Positions 27,202-36,481 of a DNA stretch of 64,000 bases are shown here, piece by piece. The notes under the pieces are model-generated. The model had not been told where the DNA came from and ran no database searches. It saw only the letters and a list, made by a program, of their open reading frames with translations. Made by a program: the position numbers and the translations under genes. This DNA comes from CAJQGY01 sp964417685 (GTDB lineage Bacteria; Pseudomonadota; Gammaproteobacteria; Magnimaribacterales; D2472). Numbering within the stretch: position 1 is the first letter of the stretch; the number at the start of each line of letters is the position of its first letter. The stretch covers positions 62,001 to 126,000 of the forward strand of contig CAYQIT010000001.1 in NCBI GenBank assembly GCA_964417685.1, in the 5' to 3' direction.

Positions 27202-28200
27202 TTGATAAATCGAAAGTTTTTATCGAAGATAATAGCCTTGATTATAGGGTTGTTATGTTTATATATAGCATATACACATAATCTTTCTAAAACATTTACT
27301 TTTAAAGGGTATGCCTATGGCACATCCTGGTCCATAACGACATTGAACTATTTAAATGACGTTCATAAATCAAATATAAAAGATATCATCAATAAAATTG
27401 ATTATGTGGCCTCTAACTATAAAGATGATTCAGAGATTGCAATAATTAATAAAAATAGTTCGAATGTAGAATTAAAGATATCTGATGATTTATTTAATAT
27501 CCTATCATTAGCATATAAAGTAGAGAAACTATCAAATAATGCATACGATATAAAACTTGGTAAGATATCAAGCAAACTTGGGTTCTCACCTGATTTTAAT
27601 AATAAATTAGATACAGAAATCGATCCAAAATCTTCATATAAGCTCATAGACAATAATACCTTAATAAAACAAGGTAATTTTTGGTTTGATCTATCTTCGA
27701 TAGCTAAAGGTTATGCCGTTGATATGATAGTTAAATATCTTGAGGAAAATAATTACAAAGATTTTATAGTTGAAATCGGTGGTGAGCTAACATTAAGTGG
27801 TTCAAATTATGATAAAAGCTGGACTATAGCAATACAAGATCCTCTTGCCTTAGACAATAAACCAGCATATTTAATTTCTCCAAAAAATATAAATAAGATT
27901 TCTGTAGCAACATCTGGAGAATATAGAAATTTTAAGTTTGAAGGTATTGATAGGATAACGCACACAATTAATCCAATTACCGGCAAATCAATAAATGATG
28001 ATGCTTTATCTGTTACTGTTTTAAGTACTGTATCATCAGCTCATGCAGATGCATTTGCTACTGCTTTAAATGTCTTAAGCGTTAGTGAAAGCCTTGAATT
28101 AGCTAATAATGAAAATATAGCACTGATGTTGATTATAGATGGCGCTAATTCTGATAAAGAGTTTATATTTTCAAATAAATGGTATGATCTGACTCAATGA
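27202..28200 (+). CDS. apbE: FAD:protein FMN transferase ApbE
   Basis: Flavin transferase that attaches FMN to the threonines of NqrB and NqrC. The 332-residue protein has an N-terminal membrane anchor (ALIIGLLCLYIAYT). Family motifs include FKGYAYGTSWS, the WFDLSSIAKGYAVD segment, EIGGEL and the metal-binding SAHADAFATAL. The apparent start is TTG at 27202. Placement right after nqrF is the common arrangement. Its stop overlaps nqrM by 4 nt (ATGA). Confidence 0.95.
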   Translation: MINRKFLSKIIALIIGLLCLYIAYTHNLSKTFTFKGYAYGTSWSITTLNYLNDVHKSNIKDIINKIDYVASNYKDDSEIAIINKNSSNVELKISDDLFNILSLAYKVEKLSNNAYDIKLGKISSKLGFSPDFNNKLDTEIDPKSSYKLIDNNTLIKQGNFWFDLSSIAKGYAVDMIVKYLEENNYKDFIVEIGGELTLSGSNYDKSWTIAIQDPLALDNKPAYLISPKNINKISVATSGEYRNFKFEGIDRITHTINPITGKSINDDALSVTVLSTVSSAHADAFATALNVLSVSESLELANNENIALMLIIDGANSDKEFIFSNKWYDLTQ

Positions 28201-28373
28201 ATACACTATTTGTTACTTTTCTAATAATGGGCTTATCATTTGCAGGCCTAGCTCTAGGCTTAATTTTAAGAAATCAACCTATTAAGGGTTCATGCGGGGG
28301 CATGGCGAACCTTGAGGAAGGCTCGCCATGTCAGATCTGTGGGAGAACAGATCCAAGTAACTGTGATAAATAA
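28197..28373 (+). CDS. nqrM: Na+-NQR maturation protein NqrM (DUF539)
   Basis: A 58-codon gene, below usual ORF cut-offs. It has one N-terminal TM helix (FVTFLIMGLSFAGLALGLIL, residues 5-24), then a cysteine-rich tail with C33, C45, C48 and C56 (GSCGGMANL, PCQICGR, SNCDK). NqrM is needed for assembly of the NqrD/NqrE iron-sulfur centre. Its place directly after apbE with an ATGA overlap is the known arrangement. Its stop codon ends one base before the convergent aceA stop, and two strong hairpins lie inside its last third. Confidence 0.93.
   Translation: MNTLFVTFLIMGLSFAGLALGLILRNQPIKGSCGGMANLEEGSPCQICGRTDPSNCDK
28301..28330. other. Strong hairpin inside nqrM, downstream of aceA
   Basis: CATGGCGA (28301-28308) and TCGCCATG (28323-28330) are a perfect 8-bp inverted repeat. 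Inside it, past one A-C mismatch, CCTT (28310-28313) pairs with AAGG (28318-28321) around a GAGG loop. It is unusually GC-rich for this window. It codes part of NqrM on the plus strand and lies about 45 nt past the aceA stop on the minus strand. No U-tract follows on either strand, so it is not a classical terminator. Confidence 0.75.
28334..28353. other. Second hairpin inside nqrM, immediately past the aceA stop
   Basis: GATCTGT (28334-28340) and ACAGATC (28347-28353) form a perfect 7-bp stem with a GGGAGA loop. On the minus strand it begins 20 nt after the aceA stop codon, three bases from the larger hairpin at 28301-28330. The pair could serve as 3'-end structures for aceA and/or the nqr operon, because there is no intergenic space for a terminator. 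Confidence 0.7.
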
Positions 28374-29945
28374 TTAGAACTGGTTCATAGTATTATCTTC
28401 ACCGGAGGCCTTTAAGGCTGCCTCGCCAGCAAAGTATTCTTTGTGATCATCACCCATATCTGAACCTGCCATATTTTGATGTTTTACGCATGCTATGCCT
28501 TGTCTAATTTCCTTTCTTTGTACACCTTTTACATAACCAAGCATAGCTTGATCACCAAAATAGTCTTTGGCTAAATTATCTGTTGAAAGGGCGGCTGTAT
28601 GATATGTAGGTAATGTGATTAAATGATGAAAAATACCCGCTTCTTTTGCCGCGTCCTTTTGAAAAGTTCTAATCTTTTCATCTGCATAGTATGAAAGTTC
28701 GGTTGCATCGTAATTTTCATTCATGAGATCTTTTCTGTCATATTCAGAAACATCTTTACCATCCTCTTTCCATTGATCGTAAACTTGCTGTCTAAAGTTT
28801 AATGTCCAGTTAAAAGATGGACTATTGTTGTATACTAACTTTGCATTAGGTATAACTTTTTTAATTTCATTCATCATCCCTCCGATTTGACCTATATGAG
28901 GTTTTTCAGTCTCAATCCATATCAAATCTGCTCCATTTTGAAGACTTGTTATGCTATCTAAAATACACCTAGCTTCTCCTGTACCTTCTTTAAATTTATA
29001 TAAATTACTAGGAAGACGTTTAGGACGAACGAGCTTACCATTTTGATTTATTAGGACATCTCCATGATTCATATCTTCTGCTGAAACTTCTTCAACGTCT
29101 AGGAAAGAATTATATTGATCTCCCAAGTCACCTTTTTCTTTTGTAACAGCAATTTGTTTAGTTAGTCCGGCACCAAGGGAATCTGTTCGCGCCACTATAA
29201 CTCCTTCATCAACGCCAAGCTCTAGAAATGCATATCTAACAGCATTTATCTTAGCTAAAAAATCTGAATGCGGTACAGTTACTTTACCGTCCTGATGCCC
29301 GCATTGTTTCTCATCTGAGACTTGATTTTCTATTTGAATAGCACAAGCTCCAGCTTCGATCATTTGTTTAGCCATAAGATAAGTTGCCTCCTCATTACCA
29401 AAACCAGCATCAATATCTGCAATTATCGGGACTATATGAGTTTGAAAATTATCTATTTTGTGTTGTAGTTCTAATTTCTTCTCTCCTTGAGCATTATCTA
29501 ACTCTCTAAAGAGTCCACCAAGCTCTCTGGCATCTGCCTGACGTAAGAATGTGTAAAGTTCTTTAATTAATGATGCAACTGATGTTTTCTCATGCATTGA
29601 CTGATCTGGAAGAGGACCAAACTCAGATCTTAAAGCAGCTATCATCCATCCAGATAAATAGAGATATTTTTTATCAGTGGTATGAAAATGTTTCTTTATT
29701 GAAATTAATTTCTGCTGCCCAATAAATCCATGCCAACAACCCAAGGATTGTGTATAGTTTTCATGATTATTATCATATGACTCCATATCTTTTCTCATTA
29801 TTGATGCTGTATATTTTGCAATATCTACACCAGATTTGAATTGATTCTGTAATCTCATCCTTTGTACATATTCAGGATTAATAGAATTCCAGTTCGGAGA
29901 ATCCATTCTGTTAATATCTTTTATGTCATCTAAATTGTTACTCAT
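28374..29945 (-). CDS. aceA: Isocitrate lyase
   Basis: Glyoxylate-shunt enzyme that splits isocitrate into glyoxylate and succinate. The 523-residue protein has the active-site segment EKQCGHQDGK, the VARTDSLGAG strand, IETEKPHIGQIGGM and LVYNNSPSFNWT. The length and KQCGH (rather than KKCGH) match the Pseudomonas-type isocitrate lyases. Malate synthase is not in the window. The stop abuts nqrM with no gap. Its 130-nt upstream region to purB has a TTGACT that could be a -35, without a convincing -10. Confidence 0.96.
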   Translation of the reverse strand: MSNNLDDIKDINRMDSPNWNSINPEYVQRMRLQNQFKSGVDIAKYTASIMRKDMESYDNNHENYTQSLGCWHGFIGQQKLISIKKHFHTTDKKYLYLSGWMIAALRSEFGPLPDQSMHEKTSVASLIKELYTFLRQADARELGGLFRELDNAQGEKKLELQHKIDNFQTHIVPIIADIDAGFGNEEATYLMAKQMIEAGACAIQIENQVSDEKQCGHQDGKVTVPHSDFLAKINAVRYAFLELGVDEGVIVARTDSLGAGLTKQIAVTKEKGDLGDQYNSFLDVEEVSAEDMNHGDVLINQNGKLVRPKRLPSNLYKFKEGTGEARCILDSITSLQNGADLIWIETEKPHIGQIGGMMNEIKKVIPNAKLVYNNSPSFNWTLNFRQQVYDQWKEDGKDVSEYDRKDLMNENYDATELSYYADEKIRTFQKDAAKEAGIFHHLITLPTYHTAALSTDNLAKDYFGDQAMLGYVKGVQRKEIRQGIACVKHQNMAGSDMGDDHKEYFAGEAALKASGEDNTMNQF

Positions 29946-30075
29946 TATTAGTACCGAGTTATAAATATGTAGTGAAGTAAATAATAATAACTATATACAG
30001 TCAATAGTTGTAGATAAATGCTTTATATATGCGATTTAAGGGTGTGTATATTTGTAGTTTTACTACAAGAATAAA

Positions 30076-31437
30076 TTATTTTGATGATTTTGATAATCTA
30101 TTAGCTAAACCAATGTAGCTAGATGGTGTTAGTTTTATAAGTGATTTTTTTGATTTTGTAGAAATGTCTAAGTTATTAACAAACTCTTTATAGCTCAGTG
30201 AATCTAATTTAGAGCCTCTTGATAAATCTTTAAGTTGTTCATATGCATCAGGAATACCTTCAAAACGCATAATTGTTTGAACAGCTTCAGCCAGAACCTC
30301 CCAATTATCATTTAATTCAATTTGAATAAAATCTAAGTTTGGATCTATCTTATTCATACCCTTAAAAATAGATTTTATTGAAAGTATAGAATAGCCGAAA
30401 CCAAGACCAACATTTCTTAGAACGGTTGAATCTGATAAATCTCTTTGATGTCTGGATTTTGTGAGTTTGTTTGCAAAAAATTCAAGTAGAGAATTTGAAA
30501 TACCTAAATTACCTTCACCATTTTCAAAATCTATAGGATTAACTTTATGGGGCATTGTTGAAGAACCAACCTCATTTTTTAAAAGTTTTAATTTAAAAAT
30601 CTCATTAGAAATATATATCCACATATCTTGACTAAGATCTATGAGGATATTATTAATTCTAATGATTGAGTGAGATGTTTCAGCAATCCAATCATGGGGT
30701 TCAATTTGTGTAGTATGTGAGTTTTGAGTAACTCCAAAAGATTTTATAAATTTATTTGTAAAGGTTTGCCAATTTATTTTTGGATCAAGTATAAAAAAAG
30801 TATGGTAATTACCTGTAGCTCCAGAAAATTTTGCTAAAGGTTTAATTGATTTCAAAGTTGCTATTTGTTTAATCAATCGCGTATTAAAAACTGCTAGTTC
30901 CTTTCCAATAGTTGATGGAGATGCTGGTTGACCATGAGTTCTAGAAAGAAATGATATATCAGACCATTCACGAGCCTTGGTGTTTAAATTTGAGTTTAAA
31001 TTTTCAATATCAGTAAGATAAATATTAATACCTTTTTTTATCATTACCGCATATGAAAGAGAATTTATATCTTCACTGGTTAATCCGAAATGAATAAATT
31101 GGATATAATTCTTTAAAACACTATCTTTTATAAAGTTATCTCTAATAAAGTATTCAACTGCTTTTACATCATGATTAGTGATTGACTCGATTTCTTTAAT
31201 TTTTGTAACATAATCATCATTAAAATTATTTTTAAATTTTTCAAGTTTGTTAATTGAGGCATCACTAATCTTTTTAAATAGGTTTGGTTTGTTTGTGCAG
31301 AGATATATTATCCAATCTATTTCAATTTCAAATCGAATTTTTATTAAAGCGAATTCTGAGAAATTAGCTCTAACATTTTCAATTTTAGATGAGTATCTAT
31401 TATCAAGAGGAGATATGTTATTGAAGTTATTGGTCAT
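30076..31437 (-). CDS. purB: Adenylosuccinate lyase
   Basis: Acts twice in purine synthesis, cleaving SAICAR and adenylosuccinate with release of fumarate. The 453-residue protein carries the superfamily signature SSTMPHKVNPIDFEN with the catalytic-loop serines. It also has TSEDINSLSY and the SRTHGQPASPSTIGKE segment with the general-acid histidine. The start IGALSPLDNRY-like NISPLDNRYSSK is typical of the E. coli-type enzyme. It lies 38 nt downstream of mnmA on the same strand, the usual gammaproteobacterial neighbour order (mnmA-hflD-purB), here without hflD. Confidence 0.95.
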   Translation of the reverse strand: MTNNFNNISPLDNRYSSKIENVRANFSEFALIKIRFEIEIDWIIYLCTNKPNLFKKISDASINKLEKFKNNFNDDYVTKIKEIESITNHDVKAVEYFIRDNFIKDSVLKNYIQFIHFGLTSEDINSLSYAVMIKKGINIYLTDIENLNSNLNTKAREWSDISFLSRTHGQPASPSTIGKELAVFNTRLIKQIATLKSIKPLAKFSGATGNYHTFFILDPKINWQTFTNKFIKSFGVTQNSHTTQIEPHDWIAETSHSIIRINNILIDLSQDMWIYISNEIFKLKLLKNEVGSSTMPHKVNPIDFENGEGNLGISNSLLEFFANKLTKSRHQRDLSDSTVLRNVGLGFGYSILSIKSIFKGMNKIDPNLDFIQIELNDNWEVLAEAVQTIMRFEGIPDAYEQLKDLSRGSKLDSLSYKEFVNNLDISTKSKKSLIKLTPSSYIGLANRLSKSSK

Positions 31438-31475
31438 AAGTCACTTTATATCAAACTTTAAATACAATTAATACA

Positions 31476-32561
31476 TTAAAAAGATTTAGATATAATTCCA
31501 CCTCCAATACAAATATTTTCATTATAAATAACAGCAGACTGACCAGGTGCAGCGGCTCTTACAGGCTCATCAAAATCAATAAAATAAACTCCGTTAATAT
31601 TAGAAAGGTTTGCACTAATAGGTTTTTGAAGGTGCCTAACTTGAACACTGCATTTGAATGGTAATTGTAAATCCATATCATTTATCTTATGAAGTGAATC
31701 AATTTCAATTCTTTTGCTCATTAACAAACTATTATCAACACCTTGGCATACATAAATCTCATTATTTGGAATATCTTTTTTATAAACATACCATGGCAGT
31801 TCTTTTTTACCTTTAACACCACCTATCATTAGTCCTTGTCTCTGACCTTCTGTATAGAGCATTGCTCCATTATGTTCACCAATAATATTTCCAAATTCAT
31901 CTTTAATGTCGCCTGGAGAAAATTTAAGAAACCTACCTAAAAAATCTTTTAAATTTCTTTCTCCAACAAAACAAATGCCAACTGAGTCTTTCTTGTTTGC
32001 TGTAGATAGTCCTAATTCTTTTGCTATTTCTCTTACCTCACTCTTTGATATATCAGATAGGGGAAAGATTGTTTTTTTAAACTCATCTTCACTGACTTCA
32101 TGAAGAAAATACGTCTGATCTTTAGAAAGATCAGATGCTCTGCATAGCATCGTCCTATTATCTTTATTACTTATCGACGCATAATGACCAGTTGCAATGT
32201 AATCTGCTCCAATTTTAAATGCATAATCTAAAAAAGATTTAAACTTAATTTCTCTATTGCATAAGACATCAGGGTTAGGTGTTCTGCCTTTTTCATGTTC
32301 TTTAAGAAAATCTTGAAAAACATTGTTCCAATATTCATGAGAAAAATTAGCCCTATGTAAAGGTATATCAAGCATATCGCAAACATTTGAAGCATCTTTA
32401 AAATCGACCTCAGAAGTACAAACCTCACCAGGTTCATTTTGCCAATTTTGCATAAATAAACCTTTAACTTTATAACCATTTTTTTTTAATAGATATGCTG
32501 CAACTGATGAATCTACTCCTCCAGACATTCCAACAACTACAGTTTTATTTATATCATTCAT
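31476..32561 (-). CDS. mnmA: tRNA-specific 2-thiouridylase MnmA
   Basis: Thiolates U34 of Lys, Glu and Gln tRNAs. The PP-loop SGGVDS (13-18) binds ATP. The two catalytic cysteines lie in NPDVLCNREIKF (about residue 102) and GICFVGERN (about residue 200). At 361 residues it has the usual length, with the C-terminal beta-barrel ending CIGGGII. It is divergent from icd, with 88 nt between the starts. Confidence 0.96.
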   Translation of the reverse strand: MNDINKTVVVGMSGGVDSSVAAYLLKKNGYKVKGLFMQNWQNEPGEVCTSEVDFKDASNVCDMLDIPLHRANFSHEYWNNVFQDFLKEHEKGRTPNPDVLCNREIKFKSFLDYAFKIGADYIATGHYASISNKDNRTMLCRASDLSKDQTYFLHEVSEDEFKKTIFPLSDISKSEVREIAKELGLSTANKKDSVGICFVGERNLKDFLGRFLKFSPGDIKDEFGNIIGEHNGAMLYTEGQRQGLMIGGVKGKKELPWYVYKKDIPNNEIYVCQGVDNSLLMSKRIEIDSLHKINDMDLQLPFKCSVQVRHLQKPISANLSNINGVYFIDFDEPVRAAAPGQSAVIYNENICIGGGIISKSF

Positions 32562-32600
32562 AATGCTTGTTAATTCGTTTAATAATGAATATTTTAGGAG

Positions 32601-32606
32601 TATAAT
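32601..32606 (+). promoter_or_regulatory. Putative icd -10 box
   Basis: A perfect TATAAT lies 43 nt before the icd start in the 88-nt gap between divergent mnmA and icd. GTTTAA 18 nt upstream is only a weak -35 candidate. With this -10, transcription would start near 32613. Confidence 0.4.
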
Positions 32607-32609
32607 TAT

Positions 32610-32643
32610 CCCCGATTTCGATAAAGAAATCTTAAATACGGGG
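32610..32643 (+). promoter_or_regulatory. Hairpin covering the icd ribosome-binding site
   Basis: The left arm CCCCGATTTC (32610-32619) can pair with GAAATC (32626-32631) around a GATAAA loop, and then, across an 8-nt bulge, with GGGG (32640-32643). The GGGG is the apparent Shine-Dalgarno, 6 nt before the icd ATG, so the fold would sequester it. If transcription starts as late as 32613, most of the CCCC arm would be missing from the mRNA. Confidence 0.4.
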
Positions 32644-32649
32644 TAAATA

Positions 32650-33903
32650 ATGTCATACGAAAAAATTCAAATTCCTGAATCAGGAGAAAAGATATCTTAC
32701 ATAGATGGTAATCTTGTTATACCTAACAATCCAATAATTCCATATATTGAAGGTGATGGTATTGGATATGACATAACTCCTGCAATGATTAAAGCTGTAG
32801 ATAGCGCTGTTAAGGTTGCATATCTTGGTGAAAGAAAAATTGAATGGATGGAAGTATTTTGTGGAGAAAAATCTACGCAGATATACGGTGAAGATGTTTG
32901 GTTGCCTGATGAAACACTTGATGCGTTACGTGAATACGTAGTAAGTATAAAAGGACCTTTAACAACACCTGTTGGAGGCGGTATAAGATCCTTAAATGTT
33001 TCTTTAAGACAAATCCTTGATCTTTATGTATGTCTTAGACCAATAAGATACTTTGATGGTGTGCCATCACCAGTAAAAGAACCTCAAAATGTTGATATGG
33101 TAATTTTTAGAGAAAATTCTGAAGACATATATTCTGGCATAGAGTTTCAAGCAAATAGTGATGATGCGAATAAACTAGCTGAAATACTAAAGAATGAATT
33201 TAAAAGCGATAAAATCAGGTTCCCTGACAATGTCGGTCTTGGCGTTAAACCAATCTCTTTTGAAGGAACTTCAAGATTGGTTAAATCAGCAATTGATTAT
33301 GCAATTGATAATGATAGATCATCTGTAACACTAGTTCATAAAGGTAATATTATGAAGTTTACCGAAGGTGCTTTTAGAGATTGGGGCTATGAAATTGCAA
33401 GTACTGAATATGGAGGGGTGGAACTTGATGGTGGTCCATGGCAAATAGTAAAAAATCCAAAAACTGGTAATGAGATTATAATTAAAGATGTTATTTGTGA
33501 TGCTTTTCTACAACAAATTCTTTTGAGACCAAAAGATTATGACGTCATAGCAACCATGAACCTTAATGGGGATTATATATCTGACGCTTTAGCAGCATGT
33601 GTTGGTGGAATTGGAATTGCTCCAGGCGCAAACCTTTCCGATAAATATGCTGTCTTTGAAGCTACTCACGGAACCGCACCTAAATATGCAGGTCAAGATA
33701 AAGTGAATCCTGGATCATTAATATTATCTGCTGAGATGATGTTAAGACATATGGGATGGACTGAAGCTGCAGATCTTATAATCAAATCTATGGAAAGAAC
33801 AATTGGGGCTAAGAAAGTAACTTATGATTTCGAGAGAATGATGGATGACGCTGATCTAGTTTCTTGCTCAGGCTTTGCAGATGAGATGATCAAAAGAATG
33901 TAA
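32650..33903 (+). CDS. icd: NADP-dependent isocitrate dehydrogenase
   Basis: TCA-cycle enzyme converting isocitrate to 2-oxoglutarate with NADPH formation. The 417-residue protein matches the E. coli enzyme in length. Ser114 in RSLNVSLRQ is equivalent to the serine phosphorylated by AceK, which diverts carbon to isocitrate lyase. NADP specificity is supported by HGTAPKYAGQDKVNPGS with the conserved Lys-Tyr. AceK itself is not in the window. Its stop overlaps the clpS start by one base (TAATG). Confidence 0.97.
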   Translation: MSYEKIQIPESGEKISYIDGNLVIPNNPIIPYIEGDGIGYDITPAMIKAVDSAVKVAYLGERKIEWMEVFCGEKSTQIYGEDVWLPDETLDALREYVVSIKGPLTTPVGGGIRSLNVSLRQILDLYVCLRPIRYFDGVPSPVKEPQNVDMVIFRENSEDIYSGIEFQANSDDANKLAEILKNEFKSDKIRFPDNVGLGVKPISFEGTSRLVKSAIDYAIDNDRSSVTLVHKGNIMKFTEGAFRDWGYEIASTEYGGVELDGGPWQIVKNPKTGNEIIIKDVICDAFLQQILLRPKDYDVIATMNLNGDYISDALAACVGGIGIAPGANLSDKYAVFEATHGTAPKYAGQDKVNPGSLILSAEMMLRHMGWTEAADLIIKSMERTIGAKKVTYDFERMMDDADLVSCSGFADEMIKRM

Positions 33904-34238
33904 TGATTAAACTCTTTGCAGATGAAACTGATTCAAATGATTTAGGTGCATCTGTTTTAGAAAAAGAACCGGAACTTAAAGAACCACCTTTATATCAAGT
34001 TATTCTTCTAAATGATGATTACACTCCAATGGAGTTTGTTGTATACGTCCTGCAATCTGTATTCAATCATAATCATCAAAAAGCAACTGAAATAATGATG
34101 GCTGTACATACTCAAGGCAAGGGTGTTTGTGGTATATTTTCTAAAGAGATTGCAGAAATGACATCTCATGAGGTAAATGAGCTTGCAAAAAGTCATCATC
34201 ACCCTCTATTAAGTGAAATTGAACCATTAACTGATTAA
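33903..34238 (+). CDS. clpS: ClpS adaptor protein
   Basis: Adaptor that delivers N-degron substrates to ClpAP. The 111-residue protein has the conserved core YQVILLNDDYTPMEFVVYVL, the HTQGKG.CG motif, and the substrate-pocket residues Asn-Asp-Asp and Met. The first 30 residues are the usual flexible extension that enters ClpA. It lies immediately before clpA (1 nt gap), the standard pair, and overlaps the icd stop. Confidence 0.97.
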   Translation: MIKLFADETDSNDLGASVLEKEPELKEPPLYQVILLNDDYTPMEFVVYVLQSVFNHNHQKATEIMMAVHTQGKGVCGIFSKEIAEMTSHEVNELAKSHHHPLLSEIEPLTD

Positions 34239-34239
34239 T

Positions 34240-36480
34240 ATGTTTAGTAAAGACTTAGAATTATCTATTGCCGCGCTTTTTGATAAAGCACAAGAATCAA
34301 ATATTCAATACATTACTGTCGAACATCTATTTCTCATGATTTTAAGTGATTCAGATGTTATATCTTGTCTTAAATCACACAATGTAAATATCGATTCACT
34401 AAAAAACTCTATTAATGACCATCTTTCAAAAACAACTATTCAAAGATCTGATATAAAAAAACAAGTACAACCAACTTTAGGATTTCAGCGAGTTCTTCAA
34501 AGATCAGTTTTTCATATCCAATCTCAGGGAAAGGGTGTTGTAAAACCAATTAATATTTTAGTTGCTATTTTTTCTGAGAAAGAATGTCATTCTGTATACC
34601 TGTTAAATAAAAATAGTTTATCTAGACTTGATGTGGTGTCATTTTTATCACATGGTCCTAAAGATATTAGTGAAACTGATAAAGTAGAAGAGGGTGAAGA
34701 ATCTCTAGAAAACTCTCAACAAACATCAGAATCAAACTATTTAATCAATTTAAATAATCTAGCAATAGAAAATAAAATTGATACATTGGTGGGTCGACAG
34801 AGTGAAGTGGAAAGGATGATTCAAATCCTATCTAGAAGAACTAAAAATAACCCATTGCTGGTTGGTGAATCGGGTGTAGGTAAAACAGCTATTGCTGAAG
34901 GTATTGCAAAACTTATAACAACTGGTGAGGTACCTGACATAATAAAAAATACTACTGTATATGCATTAGATATTGCAGCTCTTATTGCTGGAACTAAATA
35001 TAGAGGTGATTTTGAAAAAAGATTAAAAAACGTTTTATCGTTTTTAAAAAAACAAAATAATCCAATATTATTTATAGATGAAATACATACGATAATTGGT
35101 GCCGGATCAGCTTCCGGAGGTTCAATGGATGTTTCTAATCTTATTAAACCTGCTCTATCTAGAGGAGATCTAAGATGTATTGGATCGACGACTTTTCAGG
35201 AATACAGGGGCATATTTAATCAGAATCAAGCTCTATCAAGGCGTTTTCAAAAGATTGATGTTAATGAACCATCAATTGATGAATGTTTAGAAATTATTTC
35301 TGGAATTAAACCAATTTATGAAACATATCATAACGTTGAGTTTTCATTAGAGGCTATAAAAACTGCTATTGAATTATCTGCAAAGTATATGACTGATAGA
35401 TTTTTACCAGATAAAGCCATTGATGTAATTGATGAGACCGGATCAATGATTAATGTAAACAGGTCTTCAAATAAGAAGATTAAGATTAAGAAAAAAGATA
35501 TTGAAGCAACTATATCTAAAATTACAAAGATACCGGAACAGAGTATCTCATCATCTGATAAAAAGAATCTTAAAGCCATTGAATCAAATCTTAAACGAGT
35601 TATTTTCGGACAAGATCATGCCGTTGAAACACTTTCTAATGCTATTAAATTATCTAGAGTAGGGCTTAGAGACGATAATAAAACCATTGGATCATTTTTA
35701 TTTACTGGGCCAACTGGAGTTGGTAAAACTGAGATAACCAAACAACTTGCTGAAATCTTAGGTATAGACCTTATTAGATTTGATATGAGTGAATATATGG
35801 AAAGGCATACAGTTTCAAGATTGATAGGCGCGCCTCCAGGTTATGTTGGTTTTGATCAAGGAGGTCTTCTTACAGAGGCTGTTGTAAAGTCTCCTAACTC
35901 TGTACTTTTGCTTGATGAAATAGAAAAAGCTCATCCTGATATATTTAATATTTTATTACAGGTTATGGATGCAGGAGTTCTGACGGATAATAATGGAAGG
36001 AAAGCAGATTTTAGAAATATAATTTTAATTATGACAACAAACGTAGGTGCTGAATTACTTTCTAAATCCAATATTGGTTTTAATCATAATTCAAATGAAA
36101 CCGATGCAATGTCAGCATTAAATCGCCTTTTTTCACCAGAATTTAGGAACAGACTTGATGAAACTATTCAGTTCGATTATTTAGATAGGGCAGTTATATT
36201 ATCAATAGTTGATAAGTTCCTTATTAAACTTCAAGCTCAGTTAGACAAGAGAAATGTTGAGATAAATGCCTCATCTAAGGTAATTAATTGGATAGCCAAT
36301 AATGGTTATGATAAAGAAATGGGAGCAAGGCCAATGGAAAGATTTATTGCAAAAAACATTAAAAAACCATTGGTTGATAAGCTACTATTTGGATCTCTTA
36401 GAGCTGGAGGGATTATAAAGCTAGATATAAAGAATGATAAGCTGGTCTTTTCGGATACAAAAAAGACCACAAAGGTTTAA
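34240..36480 (+). CDS. clpA: ATP-dependent Clp protease ATPase subunit ClpA
   Basis: AAA+ unfoldase that feeds substrates to ClpP. The 746-residue protein has an N-domain (1 to about 145) that docks ClpS. AAA1 has Walker A GESGVGKT near 210 and LFIDEIHT; AAA2 has GPTGVGKTE near 492 and LLLDEIEKAHPD. The ClpP-binding loop is visible as SNIGFNHNSN, near residue 610. The last codons contain a 9-bp inverted repeat at 36443-36469. The stop lies 1 nt from the convergent infA stop. Confidence 0.97.
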   Translation: MFSKDLELSIAALFDKAQESNIQYITVEHLFLMILSDSDVISCLKSHNVNIDSLKNSINDHLSKTTIQRSDIKKQVQPTLGFQRVLQRSVFHIQSQGKGVVKPINILVAIFSEKECHSVYLLNKNSLSRLDVVSFLSHGPKDISETDKVEEGEESLENSQQTSESNYLINLNNLAIENKIDTLVGRQSEVERMIQILSRRTKNNPLLVGESGVGKTAIAEGIAKLITTGEVPDIIKNTTVYALDIAALIAGTKYRGDFEKRLKNVLSFLKKQNNPILFIDEIHTIIGAGSASGGSMDVSNLIKPALSRGDLRCIGSTTFQEYRGIFNQNQALSRRFQKIDVNEPSIDECLEIISGIKPIYETYHNVEFSLEAIKTAIELSAKYMTDRFLPDKAIDVIDETGSMINVNRSSNKKIKIKKKDIEATISKITKIPEQSISSSDKKNLKAIESNLKRVIFGQDHAVETLSNAIKLSRVGLRDDNKTIGSFLFTGPTGVGKTEITKQLAEILGIDLIRFDMSEYMERHTVSRLIGAPPGYVGFDQGGLLTEAVVKSPNSVLLLDEIEKAHPDIFNILLQVMDAGVLTDNNGRKADFRNIILIMTTNVGAELLSKSNIGFNHNSNETDAMSALNRLFSPEFRNRLDETIQFDYLDRAVILSIVDKFLIKLQAQLDKRNVEINASSKVINWIANNGYDKEMGARPMERFIAKNIKKPLVDKLLFGSLRAGGIIKLDIKNDKLVFSDTKKTTKV
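36443..36469. other. Inverted repeat at the clpA/infA junction
   Basis: TGGTCTTTT (36443-36451) and AAAAGACCA (36461-36469) form a perfect 9-bp stem with a 9-nt loop, in the last codons of clpA and just past the infA stop on the other strand. No clear U-tract follows. It may act as a 3'-end structure for infA. Confidence 0.5.
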
Positions 36481-36481
36481 A

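Noticed and set aside
30053..30069. Small hairpin after purB (TTGTAG/CTACAA) as a terminator
   Set aside because: Six A/T-rich base pairs with no T-run on the minus strand; too weak to call.
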